Below the pieces are notes generated by a model that saw nothing but the letters and a program-made list of their open reading frames with translations, made no database searches and was not told the DNA's origin. A program made the translations under genes and the position numbers. A stretch of 64,000 nucleotides of DNA from Acinetobacter calcoaceticus (lineage in GTDB: Bacteria > Pseudomonadota > Gammaproteobacteria > Pseudomonadales > Moraxellaceae): assembly GCF_004345325.1 (NCBI RefSeq), contig NZ_SLVJ01000010.1, forward strand, positions 1 to 64,000. Reading direction: 5' to 3'. Each line of letters starts with the position of its first letter. Positions within the stretch are counted from its first letter, which is position 1. This document shows, one piece after another, positions 9,635 to 19,533 of the stretch.

Positions 9635-10552
9635 ATGTTGTCAGACTTGGATGATTTTTACTGCTTTGCACAGGTGGTTGAGCATGGCGGCTTTAGTGCT
9701 GCCGAACGTGCAACAGATATTCCGAAGTCAAAACTCAGTCGTCGGGTCTATCATTTAGAGGAAAGTTTGGGGGTACGGCTCATTCAACGTAGTTCTAGAC
9801 ATTTTGCAGTCACCGACATTGGAATGAACGTTTATCAACACGCACAGGTCATGACCAATGCCGCACAAGCAGCCCATGACCTTGTTGATCATCTGAGTGT
9901 GCAACCTCGCGGTGTCATCAAAGTAAGCTTACCGGTCAGCATTGCGCAAAATGAAATGGCAAAAATACTGCCAGAATTCTTAAAAACCTATCCTGAAATT
10001 AAATTACAACTCAATGTCACCAACCGTCGTGTCGACATCATCAATGAAGGCATCGATGTTGGACTGCGTGTACGTTCAAGTCTAGTTGATGACCCCAATC
10101 TGGTGATTCGCCAATTTCAACATATCGAACAACACTTATTTGCCAGTCAAGCCTACTTGAATCAATACGGCATGCTCAACACCCCCGAAGATCTCTCGCA
10201 ACATCGCATTTTAAGTATGGTTGCCGATCACTTGGACCAGCATATGTTGCTTTACAATGCTGACAATCAACAAAGTAAGATCAAAGTAAATCCTATACTT
10301 CTGGGCTCTGATCTGTCTATGTTGGTTGAATTGGTCAGTCAAAACTGTGGCATCGCCCTACTTCCAGATACAATTACCTCCGACTATGTCAAATCAGGTC
10401 AAATCGTCAGAGTCCTCCCTGAGTGGAAAGCACCCCATGGTGTTTTGCATGCCGTCTACCCTTCTCGACGTGGATTACTCCCTGCCGTTCGGGTATTTAT
10501 TGATTACTTAGTTGAATGTTTAAGCAAAAGAACCCCACCCTCACATCAGTGA
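9635..10552 (+). CDS. LysR-family transcriptional regulator
   Basis: About 305 residues from ATG 9635; an in-frame TTG at 9623 is less likely. The helix-turn-helix region has DDFYCFAQVVEHGGFSAAER then IPKSKLSRRVYHLEESLGVR, typical of the large PA2206/DsdC-like group of LTTRs. The C-terminal effector domain ends in HGVLHAVYPSRRGLLPAVRVF, common in regulators of redox or drug-response genes. No divergent target adjoins it: the preceding gene runs in the same direction and trmA follows. The target and inducer are unknown. Confidence 0.85.
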   Translation: MLSDLDDFYCFAQVVEHGGFSAAERATDIPKSKLSRRVYHLEESLGVRLIQRSSRHFAVTDIGMNVYQHAQVMTNAAQAAHDLVDHLSVQPRGVIKVSLPVSIAQNEMAKILPEFLKTYPEIKLQLNVTNRRVDIINEGIDVGLRVRSSLVDDPNLVIRQFQHIEQHLFASQAYLNQYGMLNTPEDLSQHRILSMVADHLDQHMLLYNADNQQSKIKVNPILLGSDLSMLVELVSQNCGIALLPDTITSDYVKSGQIVRVLPEWKAPHGVLHAVYPSRRGLLPAVRVFIDYLVECLSKRTPPSHQ

Positions 10553-10620
10553 GTAACTGCTACAGCATCGAACAGCATTTTTTGATACCATTCGCCTAGT
10601 TTTTTAGCACTGTACTCTTT

Positions 10621-11709
10621 ATGACTTCTTCCGCTTATCAACAACAACTGCAAAGCAAGATTGAACGAATTGAAAACCAATTTAGTTGCTATCAGCCACC
10701 ACAGTTAGAGGTATTTACCTCTCAAGAACAACATTTTAGAATGCGGGCAGAGTTCCGTATCTGGCATGAGCAAGACGATATGTTCTATGCCATGTTCGAA
10801 CGCTCTACCCTAGACAAAAGCAAGAAAGTCATTCGTATAGATGAGTTTCCAATTGCCGATCTACGCATCAATCAATTGATGCCAGTATTACTCGATGCCT
10901 TTAAACGTATACCTGCATTAGGCCATCGTTTATTTGAAGTGCATTTTCTGGCCAGTCTAAAAGGTGAAATGTTGGTCACGTTGGTCTACCATCGCCCGAT
11001 TGAGCCAGAGTGGGAAGTTGCCGCCAAAGAACTTCAGCAACAACTTGATATCAAATTGATTGGCCGTAGTCGCAAACAGAAAATTGTGCTCAGTGAAGAA
11101 TTTATCATTGAAGAATTACAGGTCCTTGATCAGCGTTATCAATACAAGCAATTTGAAAGTAGCTTCACCCAACCCAATGCCAAGGTTTGCGAAAAAATGT
11201 TGCAATGGGCCTGTGAAGCATCAAATGGCGCTGAAAATGACTTACTTGAGCTGTATTGTGGTAATGGTAACTTTACTCTACCGCTCTCCAAACATTTTAG
11301 ACGGGTCTTAGCCACAGAAGTTGCAAAATCTTCGGTCTATGCCGCACAGTGGAATATTGAGCAAAACCAGATTGATAATATTCAAATCGCCCGTCTATCC
11401 GCTGAAGAGTTTACCCAAGCTTATTTAGGTACACGCGAATTCCGCCGCCTACAAGAGGCTGGCATTGATCTTCAAAGTTATGATTTTGAAACAGTGTTCG
11501 TTGATCCACCACGTGCGGGCATTGATGATGATACCTTGCAACTGTTGCAATCCTTTAAACGGATTATTTATATCTCTTGCAATCCCGATACCTTATTTGA
11601 AAACCTGAAATGCTTGAGCCAAACGCATCGCATCACAAAGTTCGCTCTATTTGATCAATTTCCCTATACCCATCATGTTGAATGTGGCGTGTTATTAGAA
11701 AAGATCTAA
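10621..11709 (+). CDS. trmA: tRNA (uracil-5-)-methyltransferase
   Basis: Uses S-adenosylmethionine to make ribothymidine at position 54 of tRNA. 362 residues, close to the family length. The SAM motif [15 protein letters not shown], the FVDPPRAG motif, the nucleophile Cys320 in [10 protein letters not shown] and the general base Glu354 in HHVECGVLL are all present. It lacks the TRAM domain and iron-sulfur cysteines of RlmD-type paralogues, which supports TrmA. A hairpin follows the gene. Confidence 0.95.
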   Translation: MTSSAYQQQLQSKIERIENQFSCYQPPQLEVFTSQEQHFRMRAEFRIWHEQDDMFYAMFERSTLDKSKKVIRIDEFPIADLRINQLMPVLLDAFKRIPALGHRLFEVHFLASLKGEMLVTLVYHRPIEPEWEVAAKELQQQLDIKLIGRSRKQKIVLSEEFIIEELQVLDQRYQYKQFESSFTQPNAKVCEKMLQWACEASNGAENDLLELYCGNGNFTLPLSKHFRRVLATEVAKSSVYAAQWNIEQNQIDNIQIARLSAEEFTQAYLGTREFRRLQEAGIDLQSYDFETVFVDPPRAGIDDDTLQLLQSFKRIIYISCNPDTLFENLKCLSQTHRITKFALFDQFPYTHHVECGVLLEKI

Positions 11710-11737
11710 AGCTAAGCGCGGTACAAGGCATCTCCGC

Positions 11738-11771
11738 CCTACTTTATGGACTAAGAGATTCATAAAGTAGG
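11738..11771 (+). terminator. Hairpin downstream of trmA
   Basis: CCTACTTTATG and its perfect complement are separated by 12 bases, 28 bases after the trmA stop. No T-tract follows, so intrinsic termination is uncertain. Confidence 0.45.
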
Positions 11772-11983
11772 CATCAGCGCTGGCTGAAACTCAGCACTGT
11801 GTAAATTTATAAAGAAATACAGCAATATTTTGTAATCCTGATCTTTATTTCATAATTTCGTTCAATTTGACTGCTATTATCGAAAAATTTATTGTCAAAA
11901 GCATAATTTAGTCACTGAAGGGCTTGTATTTTATTTTATAGTGGCTATATTTCGTACTATGTTAGGTTGTTAAAGAAGGCTCT

Positions 11984-12214
11984 ATGAGTTTTTGGCAAAA
12001 ACTGTTGATGTCGGATCAACAGGATAACGAGCATAAGAATCAAATTGCTTGTGTTGAAAATGACTGTTCATGTAAGTCAAATGATCAACTGCTTTCAGCG
12101 TTAATGAAAGAAACAGATGAGGAGATCATCTTAGGGATTAAAAAAGTACTCATATCTCGCGGATATACCCGTAAAGAACTGAATACTTTATTCCCATCCG
12201 ATTTGCGTGTTTAA
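11984..12214 (+). CDS. Small hypothetical protein
   Basis: A 76-residue protein I do not recognise. It begins MSFWQKLL, continues with a polar Asp/Asn/Glu region holding three cysteines (CVENDCSC, residues about 23-30), and ends with a helical part that includes the segment RGYTRKELNTLF. There is no signal peptide or membrane segment. AAGG about seven bases before the ATG and a strong terminator 17 bases after the stop make it a convincing stand-alone gene. The function is unknown. Confidence 0.7.
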   Translation: MSFWQKLLMSDQQDNEHKNQIACVENDCSCKSNDQLLSALMKETDEEIILGIKKVLISRGYTRKELNTLFPSDLRV

Positions 12215-12230
12215 TTCCTGACCGTTTGTC

Positions 12231-12260
12231 AAAGGCACTTTAGTTTAAGTGCCTTTTTCA
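12231..12260 (+). terminator. Terminator of the 76-residue hypothetical gene
   Basis: AAAGGCACTT, a 6-base loop and the perfect complement are followed by a short T-run. Confidence 0.85.
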
Positions 12261-12712
12261 TATCTAGACCTTACTCCTGATCCAATATCATTTAAATCAC
12301 CTTATAAATGGTTGTTTTTTCGCTGCGATTCATTGCTCCAAATCAGTGTAATCATCTCAATACCCAAGATGAAGATGGCGATTAAAACATCAATTTAAAG
12401 CACAAGCTGAATTTCATTCATGTTTAATAACTTTAAATGAGTTCAGTTGTATATTTTCGCAATTGGTTCTGATCTTTATGTTGATCATTCTCTCTACAAG
12501 CATTGCAGACAAATAGCAGAAGTCATCTTGATCGCGTGAAATAACTCAATAATCACCAAGATATATGAGATATAAGTCGTTTTAAGGCTTTATCACAATA
12601 TAAAACAACTGATTGAAATAAATTCATGCATTTTGCGCATGTTAAGCTAGTCCTATGACTGAACTCGATGTAACATATTGCGTCTTTATGAATAAACTGT
12701 GATAGGACTTTC
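12261..12712 (+). promoter_or_regulatory. Long metK leader with a stem that covers the ribosome binding site
   Basis: About 450 bases without a gene. In the last 75 bases AGTCCTATGAC (12649-12659) can pair with GTGATAGGACT (12699-12709), 10 of 11 positions. The latter contains the metK Shine-Dalgarno AGGA (12704-12707), five bases before the ATG. A second helix, ATGTTA (12639-12644) with TAACAT (12671-12676), has the first arm in its loop, so the two together would form an H-type pseudoknot. Whether transcription starts far enough upstream to include these arms is not known. Translational control of metK is a hypothesis. The rest of the gap shows no gene. Confidence 0.35.
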
Positions 12713-13879
12713 ATGCGCGAGTACGCCGTTTTTACTTCGGAATCTGTAAGTGAGGGTCATCCTGACAAAATGGCTGATCAAATCAGTGACGCTATACTGG
12801 ATGTCCTTTTAAAAGAAGACCCATATGCTCGAGTGGCTTGTGAAACACTCGTAAAAACCGGAGCGGTTGTTCTTGCTGGTGAAATTTCAACCACAGCAAA
12901 CATCGATTTTGAATCCGTGGTTCGTCAAACCGTCAATGGTATCGGCTATCATCATACCGATCTTGGTTTTGATGGTTCAACTTGCGCTGTGATTAATATG
13001 ATCGGGAAACAATCTCCTGAAATCGCACAAGGTGTTGACCGTCAAAAACCAGAAGATCAAGGCGCAGGAGACCAAGGTTTAATGTTTGGTTATGCCAGCC
13101 GTGAAACTGATGTGCTGATGCCTGCACCGATCTCATATGCGCATCGCCTGATGGAAAAACAAGCCGAATTGCGTCGCAATGGTCGCTTGTCTTGGTTACG
13201 CCCTGATGCAAAAAGCCAAGTAACCTTTGCTTATGAAAATGGTATGCCTGTTCGCTTAGATGCAGTGGTATTGTCTACCCAGCATGATCCAGATATCAGT
13301 CAAGCAGCGCTGAAAGAAGCCGTGATTGAAGAAATCATTAAACCGATTATTCCAGCTGAAATGTTCCACAGTGGCACCAAGTTCCATATTAACCCGACTG
13401 GCCTATTCGTCATCGGCGGACCTGTGGGTGACTGTGGTTTAACAGGTCGTAAAATCATTGTAGATACGTATGGTGGTATGGCACGTCATGGTGGTGGTGC
13501 GTTCTCTGGTAAAGATCCATCTAAGGTTGACCGTTCTGCTGCCTATGCGGGCCGTTATGTAGCGAAGAATATTGTGGCTGCGGGTTTAGCAGATAAATGT
13601 GAAATCCAAGTGTCTTATGCTATCGGTGTCGCTGAACCGACTTCAATCTCAATCAATACCTTTAACACCGGTAAGATTTCTGATGAGTTGATTGTTCAAC
13701 TGGTTCGTGAACATTTTGACCTACGCCCATATGGTATTACCCGTATGCTTGATCTATTACAACCGATGTACCAGCAGACGGCTGCTTATGGACACTTTGG
13801 TCGTGAAGGTTCAGATCATGCATTCACTTGGGAAAAAACCGATAAGGCTGAAGCATTAAAAGCATCGGTCAACCTCTAA
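12713..13879 (+). CDS. metK: S-adenosylmethionine synthetase
   Basis: Makes S-adenosylmethionine from methionine and ATP in the cytoplasm; essential in most bacteria. 388 residues, full length. The ATP/metal motifs [15 protein letters not shown] near the start, [12 protein letters not shown] in the middle and the P-loop-like [19 protein letters not shown] are intact. AGGA five bases before the ATG fixes the start. Monocistronic, with a good terminator 28 bases after the stop. The upstream leader can fold over the ribosome binding site. Confidence 0.98.
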   Translation: MREYAVFTSESVSEGHPDKMADQISDAILDVLLKEDPYARVACETLVKTGAVVLAGEISTTANIDFESVVRQTVNGIGYHHTDLGFDGSTCAVINMIGKQSPEIAQGVDRQKPEDQGAGDQGLMFGYASRETDVLMPAPISYAHRLMEKQAELRRNGRLSWLRPDAKSQVTFAYENGMPVRLDAVVLSTQHDPDISQAALKEAVIEEIIKPIIPAEMFHSGTKFHINPTGLFVIGGPVGDCGLTGRKIIVDTYGGMARHGGGAFSGKDPSKVDRSAAYAGRYVAKNIVAAGLADKCEIQVSYAIGVAEPTSISINTFNTGKISDELIVQLVREHFDLRPYGITRMLDLLQPMYQQTAAYGHFGREGSDHAFTWEKTDKAEALKASVNL

Positions 13880-13906
13880 GCAATAAAATTTGATTCAAAG
13901 CACATA

Positions 13907-13935
13907 AAAAAACTCAGCCTAGACTGAGTTTTTTT
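13907..13935 (+). terminator. metK terminator
   Basis: AAAAAACTCAG and CTGAGTTTTTT with a six-base loop, followed by further T residues. The A-run on the other side lets it work for the minus strand as well. Confidence 0.9.
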
Positions 13936-13997
13936 ATAACGGCTCAAACACGCGCCTTCCCTTAAACCACACTCCTCCTTTCACGATGAGATCGTGC

Positions 13998-14249
13998 TTA
14001 TTTAGGAGGACTGGTATTTTTCTCACCATTCAATACATCAAACATGGTCGGTTGAACTGGCGTGTCTTGGCGGTCTTGTATATACATATGCGCCAATTTA
14101 AAAGTCAGTACTACAACCAGACATGCTGACACACATAGAATCCAAAGATTGATTGGACTCTTAATATGGTGCGAACCACATTGCGGACATTCTTTGGTAA
14201 TACTCGTTAAAACCTTATTGCAACAAGCACAATGATATTGATAAAGCAT
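13998..14249 (-). CDS. Small zinc-ribbon membrane protein
   Basis: 83 residues from ATG 14249. The open frame extends nine codons further, but GGAG lies seven bases before this ATG and decides the start. The N-terminal third has CACC and, 14 residues on, CPQCG, a four-cysteine zinc ribbon. A single hydrophobic helix follows (about residues 34-54), then a polar Pro/Asp-rich tail. It is predicted to sit in the inner membrane with the ribbon in the cytoplasm. Zinc ribbon plus one membrane helix is a common but functionally unassigned arrangement. No partner gene adjoins it. Confidence 0.7.
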   Translation of the reverse strand: MLYQYHCACCNKVLTSITKECPQCGSHHIKSPINLWILCVSACLVVVLTFKLAHMYIQDRQDTPVQPTMFDVLNGEKNTSPPK

Positions 14250-14549
14250 AGGTATACTCCTACTTTCGAGGTTCATACGCCATCCATTGGCATATTGTTA
14301 TTGTCTCTCGATCCGACGAGAATCCATGAAATAAAAAATTAATTCATACCAAATATGCACAATGTATACATGAACCTAAATATCCTCACTGGATACCTAA
14401 ATGGCGGTACTGCTAACAAAGTATTCTATAATGGTAATAAATATAGATGGTTTGTATAACATTATGATGACATGATTACAAATAATGAATGTAACAGTGG
14501 TATTATGTAATTTTCATACTAAATGTATGTAATTCAGTTGAGGTATTTT

Positions 14550-14774
14550 ATGTCATTGATTCATAAAGGAGGTTTCAGGGAGAGAGCAAATCGCAACCGT
14601 CGTTACGATCAATCCGAAAACCGACAATCGGGATTAAAACCGCAATCCATTTATCAACCTAAAACTGAAACCTCCGCTGATTTAGAAAGCGCCGAAAGTC
14701 ATCAGAGTTTAAACCATGATCATCTTGATCTTTCTGCTCCCGAAAACAATCAGCTCAATGACGCTGACAAGTAA
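14550..14774 (+). CDS. Small polar hypothetical protein
   Basis: 74 residues from ATG 14550, chosen because GAGG lies a few bases upstream; the frame is open to 14523. The N-terminus (MSLIHKGGFRERANRNRRYD) is strongly basic; the rest is Ser/Gln/Asn/Asp-rich and probably disordered. There is no signal peptide or membrane helix. Its stop is 10 bases from the stop of the convergent lysE-type gene. A short basic-then-acidic disordered protein could bind nucleic acid, but this is a guess. Function unknown. Confidence 0.55.
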   Translation: MSLIHKGGFRERANRNRRYDQSENRQSGLKPQSIYQPKTETSADLESAESHQSLNHDHLDLSAPENNQLNDADK

Positions 14775-14784
14775 GCTTTGCACA

Positions 14785-15432
14785 TCATGCGTTGAGTAGT
14801 AAGTTAAACAAAGGCCAAGCATCCAGCCATAACCATACTGCAAAAAGCATAAATAAAAGCCCAGAGACAATATCAATATAGGCACTCATACCCTGATATA
14901 AGGTTTTAATTTTCGGTCGTGACAATATCCACATTAACAAACCAAAAGTCAGAAAGGTTTGAATTGGAATGATTAGCGCCAATTGCAGTTTGAGATTGGC
15001 ATCTGCTGATGAGGCCAAAGCCAAAGAAAACACACTACTAAAATAAATTACAATTTTCGGATTGGACAAATTGGTCAATAAACCATTGAGAAAATAATGT
15101 TGGCTTTGAGGAACTGAGATATCATCAAATAGATCATCTCGTTTTAAAGAGCTGAGGCCACCTCTAAACATAGCCAAACCCATTTTCGCCAAGAATACCC
15201 CACCGAGCAACATAATCAGATGTTGAATCCATGGCCACTGCTGAATCAATAGGGTAAAGCCCATCAATGTCAGCACCACCCAGACCACGACACCGAGACT
15301 GACCCCTAAAATAATTTTCAAGGTATTGCTCAAAGTCGTTGATGCTGCACTTTTTGCAATCAGCAAGACATCAGGACCAGGTGTCAATTGCGCTATAAAA
15401 TGCAGCGTACAAATACTCAGCAGTAATGACAT
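14785..15432 (-). CDS. LysE/RhtB family amino-acid exporter
   Basis: About 215 residues from ATG 15432; the frame extends 13 codons more to a GTG at 15471. The family signature LTPGPDVLLIAKSA follows the first hydrophobic helix, with about six membrane segments in all and SNPKIVIYFSSVF, the typical second motif, near the middle. It exports amino acids or related solutes across the inner membrane; the substrate is not predictable. It is convergent with the small polar protein gene. A second, distinct LysE-type gene lies at 51.7 kb. Confidence 0.85.
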   Translation of the reverse strand: MSLLLSICTLHFIAQLTPGPDVLLIAKSAASTTLSNTLKIILGVSLGVVVWVVLTLMGFTLLIQQWPWIQHLIMLLGGVFLAKMGLAMFRGGLSSLKRDDLFDDISVPQSQHYFLNGLLTNLSNPKIVIYFSSVFSLALASSADANLKLQLALIIPIQTFLTFGLLMWILSRPKIKTLYQGMSAYIDIVSGLLFMLFAVWLWLDAWPLFNLLLNA

Positions 15433-15528
15433 CGATATCGTTCCAAAGACTGAAGGAAAAAGTATAACCACTTCTTTGAATTGATAATATTTTTAAAATC
15501 AAAATTTATAATGCTTAAAATCTGGCGA

Positions 15529-15553
15529 CAAAAAAACCGAATCAAGGATTCGG
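15529..15553 (-). terminator. Terminator of fxsA
   Basis: On the minus strand CCGAATC, a 3-base loop and GATTCGG are followed by a T-run, 20 bases after the fxsA stop. Confidence 0.85.
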
Positions 15554-15572
15554 CTTTAAAGCAGAGAAGTGA

Positions 15573-16145
15573 TTACTTCTTCGGTGTTACATCTTTAAAA
15601 TCAATTTGCTTACGCTCAGGTTCAACCTCGTGTGCTTCACCTTCAATGATATTCGAGTCATTTGATGCTGCACCATGTTGCATATCTTGCATCTGACGCA
15701 TCATATCTGCAAATGGGTTTTGGCCTGCTGGACCACCTGGATTGGCATTGCCCATCATCCCACCCATCATTTTTTCCATCATTGCTTGTTGACGTTTCGC
15801 CATGGCGGTCATAAACATATTACGGAATAGCTTTTGCACAGCAGGAATAAGCACCAATACCGCCAAGACATCCGTAATCAGGCCTGGGATCATCAATAAA
15901 AAGCCAGCCATCGCAACGGCAATTTTCTTACTGACCATCGGATCAGAGCCCATTTGACCCGTCATTTGCATTTGTTGAAGTTGCGGCATGATGGTCGCAG
16001 TACTTGAACGTAGCATATTCAAACCGATGAAAAAGGCGATAATAAACCAGAAGAAGACGTACCAACCACTGATGAATTGAGCGACACCAATCCATACAGC
16101 AATTTCAGCCACAATCATCATTAAAAGTATCGGTAAAAGTTTCAT
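15573..16145 (-). CDS. fxsA: FxsA family membrane protein
   Basis: 190 residues. The N-terminal 110 residues hold the FxsA core: hydrophobic helices at about 5-22 and 28-46, then KKIAVAMAGFLLMIPGLITDVLAVLVLIP. FxsA (E. coli YjeG) is an inner-membrane protein that relieves F-plasmid exclusion of phage T7; its normal role is unknown. The C-terminal 80 residues are Met/Gln/Gly-rich (MMEKMMGGMMGN), then charged, which is common in the family. A terminator follows and the gene stands alone. Confidence 0.88.
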   Translation of the reverse strand: MKLLPILLMMIVAEIAVWIGVAQFISGWYVFFWFIIAFFIGLNMLRSSTATIMPQLQQMQMTGQMGSDPMVSKKIAVAMAGFLLMIPGLITDVLAVLVLIPAVQKLFRNMFMTAMAKRQQAMMEKMMGGMMGNANPGGPAGQNPFADMMRQMQDMQHGAASNDSNIIEGEAHEVEPERKQIDFKDVTPKK

Positions 16146-16433
16146 TCAGGTGAATCTCGAAATATAAATAACGGGGGTTGCTCTGTTCTCGCCTGTAAAA
16201 TGAACGAAATACCATTCAAAATACAAGTCAAATTAATTATGGGTATGATTTTATATTTATCAAGTAACAAAGAATGAGAATTCTACAATTTGCGATCTTT
16301 ATCACAACTTTTAGCGCTGATATTGGCTTCAAGCCAGCTCAATGTATGGCAAATACAGAAGCTAAAATAAACAGATGCAGAGAGTATTGCATTATGTAAC
16401 AATATCAACATTATTGATTTTTGTAAGTCCCTT

Positions 16434-16979
16434 ATGACTCTAATTATAGGCATTGACCCTGGTTCGCGCATGACGGGCTATGGAATTATTGAAAAAGATG
16501 GTCAACATCTCAAGTTTGTCGATGCTGGTACGATTCGTACCGAAACCAAAGAAATGCCCGAACGCCTTAAACGAATTTTTGCAGGTATCCATCGTATCGT
16601 TGAGTTCCATGGCCCAACTGAGGCTGCAGTGGAACAAGTGTTTATGGCGCAAAACCCGGACTCTGCCCTAAAGTTGGGCCAAGCACGTGGTGCTGCCATC
16701 GCAGCGCTGGTCAACTCAGACCTACAAGTGGCTGAATACACAGCGCGGCAGATTAAGCAGTCTGTGGTGGGCTATGGTGCAGCAGACAAAGAACAAGTCC
16801 AGATGATGGTGATGAAATTACTCAATCTAAGCATTCAACCCCAGTCCGATGCCGCAGATGCCCTAGCCGCTGCCATCTGTCATGCGCATGCTTCTGGGAG
16901 CATGAGTAAGCTGGCGGTATTGAATTCATTGGGTGGTATGGCTCGTGGTCGTAGTCGTTACACTGCGCGCCGACGTTAA
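16434..16979 (+). CDS. ruvC: Holliday junction resolvase RuvC
   Basis: Endonuclease that resolves Holliday junctions with RuvAB in recombinational repair. 181 residues. The four catalytic acids are visible: Asp8 (GIDPG), Glu67 (AAVEQVF), Asp139 and Asp142 ([13 protein letters not shown]). ruvA and ruvB are not adjacent here. The Arg-rich end ([11 protein letters not shown]) is usual for Acinetobacter-like RuvC. A strong terminator shared with glnS follows. Confidence 0.96.
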   Translation: MTLIIGIDPGSRMTGYGIIEKDGQHLKFVDAGTIRTETKEMPERLKRIFAGIHRIVEFHGPTEAAVEQVFMAQNPDSALKLGQARGAAIAALVNSDLQVAEYTARQIKQSVVGYGAADKEQVQMMVMKLLNLSIQPQSDAADALAAAICHAHASGSMSKLAVLNSLGGMARGRSRYTARRR

Positions 16980-17028
16980 GCGCTGTATTCGGGGCTTAGT
17001 CCTTATCTTGATCCCTATCTTGATCCAA

Positions 17029-17064
17029 GCAAAAAAAACTCAGCCTAAGCTGAGTTTTTTTTGC
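17029..17064. terminator. Bidirectional terminator between ruvC and glnS
   Basis: A perfect 16-bp stem, GCAAAAAAAACTCAGC and its complement with a 4-base loop. It supplies a T-run in both directions for the convergent genes. Confidence 0.92.
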
Positions 17065-17112
17065 TTCAAAGTTTCATTTTGGATCGGTGCTTATATAGGT
17101 GCTAATAGGTAA

Positions 17113-18834
17113 TTATTTTGCTGGTTTGAAACTATCACGTAAATCCAAGATACGGTTAAACACCGGACGATCCGCACGATGATCATAACGATCTGCTACG
17201 AAATAGCCTTCACGTTCAAACTGGAAGCGATCTTCCGCTTGTGCTTGCGCCAATGCGGGCTCAATCACGGCTTGAACCACTTTTAACGATTCAGGATTGA
17301 GGTTATCCAAGAAATCTTCACTGATTTCAGGGTCAGATTCAGTAAATAAACGCTCATAAATACGCACTTCTGCAGCAACGCCTTTTTCAGCAGATACCCA
17401 ATGAATCACACCTTTGACTTTACGCCCTTCAGGATTTTTGCCTAAAGTTTCTAAATCAATTGAACATTTTAGTTCAACCACTTCACCTGCAGCATCCTTA
17501 ATCACTTCATCGCACTTCATCACATAAGCATGACGTAAACGCACTTCACCATCAGGAATTAAACGTTTAAAGCCTTTAGGTGAAACTTCTTCAAAGTCTT
17601 TACGATCGATATAAATTTCTTTGCTCAATGGAATGACACGCTCACCCATGTCTACATTTGGATGACGTGAATGCGTCAGATCAAGTGCCTCTGGCAAGTT
17701 GGTCAAGGTGACTTTCAGTGGGTTCAACACCGCCATACCACGTGCCGCAGTACTCTCGAGTGACTGACGAATACAGAACTCCAGCATTGCCACATCAACG
17801 ATACCATCGGTTTTAGACACACCCACACGCTTACAGAAATCTCTTAAGCCCGCAGCAGTAAAACCACGACGACGCATACCGACAACGGTAGGCATACGTG
17901 GATCATCCCAACCATTGACATGTCCACCTTCAACCAAACGACGCAATTTACGTTTCGAGGTAATGGTGTAATCGATGTTTAGACGACTCGACTCATACTG
18001 ACGTGGTACGTCTTTAGATTGTACTTTTTCAACCACCCAATCATAAAACGGGCGATGGTCTTGAAACTCAAGGGTACACAGTGAATGGGTAATGCCTTCA
18101 ATCGCATCTGATAATGGATGAGCATAGTCATACATCGGGTACATTTTCCATTTATCACCTGTTTGGTGATGCTCAGAATGTAATACACGATACAAAATAG
18201 GATCACGCATATGCACATTTGGTGAAGCCATATCAATTTTGGCACGTAATACAGCTGCACCTTCGGCAAATTCACCGTTGTTCATTTTTTCAAAACGCGC
18301 CAAGTTTTCATCTACAGACACATCACGATAAGGTGAATTTTTACCTAACTCGACAAAGTTACCGCGATTGAGGCGAATTTCTTCTGGGCTTTGTAGATCG
18401 ACATAGGCATCGCCTTGTTTGATCAATTGAATCGCCCATGTATGCAGTTGATCAAAGTAACTTGAGGCATAGCGTGGCTCACCACTCCAATCAAAACCCA
18501 ACCATTTTACGTCATTGGCGATACCATCAACATATTCTTGCTCTTCGGCATCTGGATTGGTGTCATCAAAACGTAGGTTACACACCCCTTGGTATTCTTC
18601 TGCAATGCCAAAGTTCAGGCAAATGGCTTTTACATGACCAATGTGTAAATAACCATTTGGCTCAGGTGGAAAGCGAGTAATGATGTTTGGTGTGCGACCT
18701 GTTTTTAAATCATCAGTGATCACCTGACGGATGAAATCCAGACCTGCCTGTTGTTCTTGCTGCTGAGCATCGACAGGATTAGGCGAAAGTGTCGGGTTCA
18801 TTGGCAATTCAGAAACAACAGTGTTCGGATTCAT
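17113..18834 (-). CDS. glnS: Glutaminyl-tRNA synthetase
   Basis: Class I aminoacyl-tRNA synthetase that charges tRNA-Gln. About 573 residues from ATG 18834, slightly longer than the E. coli enzyme because of a polar ~20-residue lead. The HIGH motif is in [16 protein letters not shown] and the KMSKS-type motif in [32 protein letters not shown] is the GlnRS/GluRS signature. The C-terminal beta-barrel anticodon-binding half is present. The frame starts two codons earlier at a TTG. Monocistronic. Confidence 0.97.
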   Translation of the reverse strand: MNPNTVVSELPMNPTLSPNPVDAQQQEQQAGLDFIRQVITDDLKTGRTPNIITRFPPEPNGYLHIGHVKAICLNFGIAEEYQGVCNLRFDDTNPDAEEQEYVDGIANDVKWLGFDWSGEPRYASSYFDQLHTWAIQLIKQGDAYVDLQSPEEIRLNRGNFVELGKNSPYRDVSVDENLARFEKMNNGEFAEGAAVLRAKIDMASPNVHMRDPILYRVLHSEHHQTGDKWKMYPMYDYAHPLSDAIEGITHSLCTLEFQDHRPFYDWVVEKVQSKDVPRQYESSRLNIDYTITSKRKLRRLVEGGHVNGWDDPRMPTVVGMRRRGFTAAGLRDFCKRVGVSKTDGIVDVAMLEFCIRQSLESTAARGMAVLNPLKVTLTNLPEALDLTHSRHPNVDMGERVIPLSKEIYIDRKDFEEVSPKGFKRLIPDGEVRLRHAYVMKCDEVIKDAAGEVVELKCSIDLETLGKNPEGRKVKGVIHWVSAEKGVAAEVRIYERLFTESDPEISEDFLDNLNPESLKVVQAVIEPALAQAQAEDRFQFEREGYFVADRYDHRADRPVFNRILDLRDSFKPAK

Positions 18835-18998
18835 AATCAATTAGTCACTTATATATAGAGGGAAATAAAGGGAAAAACATTATTTGAACTTTTTAACAAA
18901 GAAAATAACGTTTTTACTTGCCTTGTAGTTTACAGTTTGCTTATGCTTCTCACAACCGAAAAACCCATGGCATTTCGTCATGATTAGGAGATTAAACA

Positions 18999-19508
18999 AT
19001 GAGTTTTCCTCAAGTCGAATTAAACACCAATAAAGGACGTATTGTTCTTGAACTTAACTCTGAAAAAGCACCTAAAACGGTGGCTAACTTTTTAGAGTAT
19101 GTTCGTGATGGTTTTTATGATGGCGTTATTTTTCACCGCGTGATCGAAGGATTCATGGTTCAAGGTGGTGGCATGGATGAAAACTTCAAAGAAAAAGCGA
19201 CTCGCGATTCAATTGAAAACGAAGCTGACAACGGTCTTAGCAATGACGAAGGTACAGTTGCAATGGCACGTACCCAAGCGCCACATTCTGCTTCAGCTCA
19301 ATTTTTCATTAACGTGAAAAACAACTCTTTCCTTAACCATTCAGGTAAAACTGCACAAGGTTGGGGTTATGCAGTATTTGGTAAAGTTGTTGAAGGTCTA
19401 GATGTAGTAGACGCGATCAAAGCGGTACGTACAGGTAACCGTGGTTATCATGCTGACGTTCCAGTAGAAAATATCGTCATCGAATCTGCTAAAATTATCG
19501 CTGAATAA
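18999..19508 (+). CDS. ppiB: Peptidyl-prolyl cis-trans isomerase B (cyclophilin)
   Basis: A 169-residue cytoplasmic cyclophilin with no signal peptide. Cyclophilin motifs [32 protein letters not shown] and [13 protein letters not shown] cover the active site (Arg, Phe, Gln and Trp-equivalent positions). AGGAG precedes the ATG by about nine bases. lpxH begins 25 bases after the stop on the same strand, so the two are probably co-transcribed, as in many gammaproteobacteria. Confidence 0.95.
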   Translation: MSFPQVELNTNKGRIVLELNSEKAPKTVANFLEYVRDGFYDGVIFHRVIEGFMVQGGGMDENFKEKATRDSIENEADNGLSNDEGTVAMARTQAPHSASAQFFINVKNNSFLNHSGKTAQGWGYAVFGKVVEGLDVVDAIKAVRTGNRGYHADVPVENIVIESAKIIAE

Positions 19509-19533
19509 TTTTTAGTATTTGACAGGAATTACA

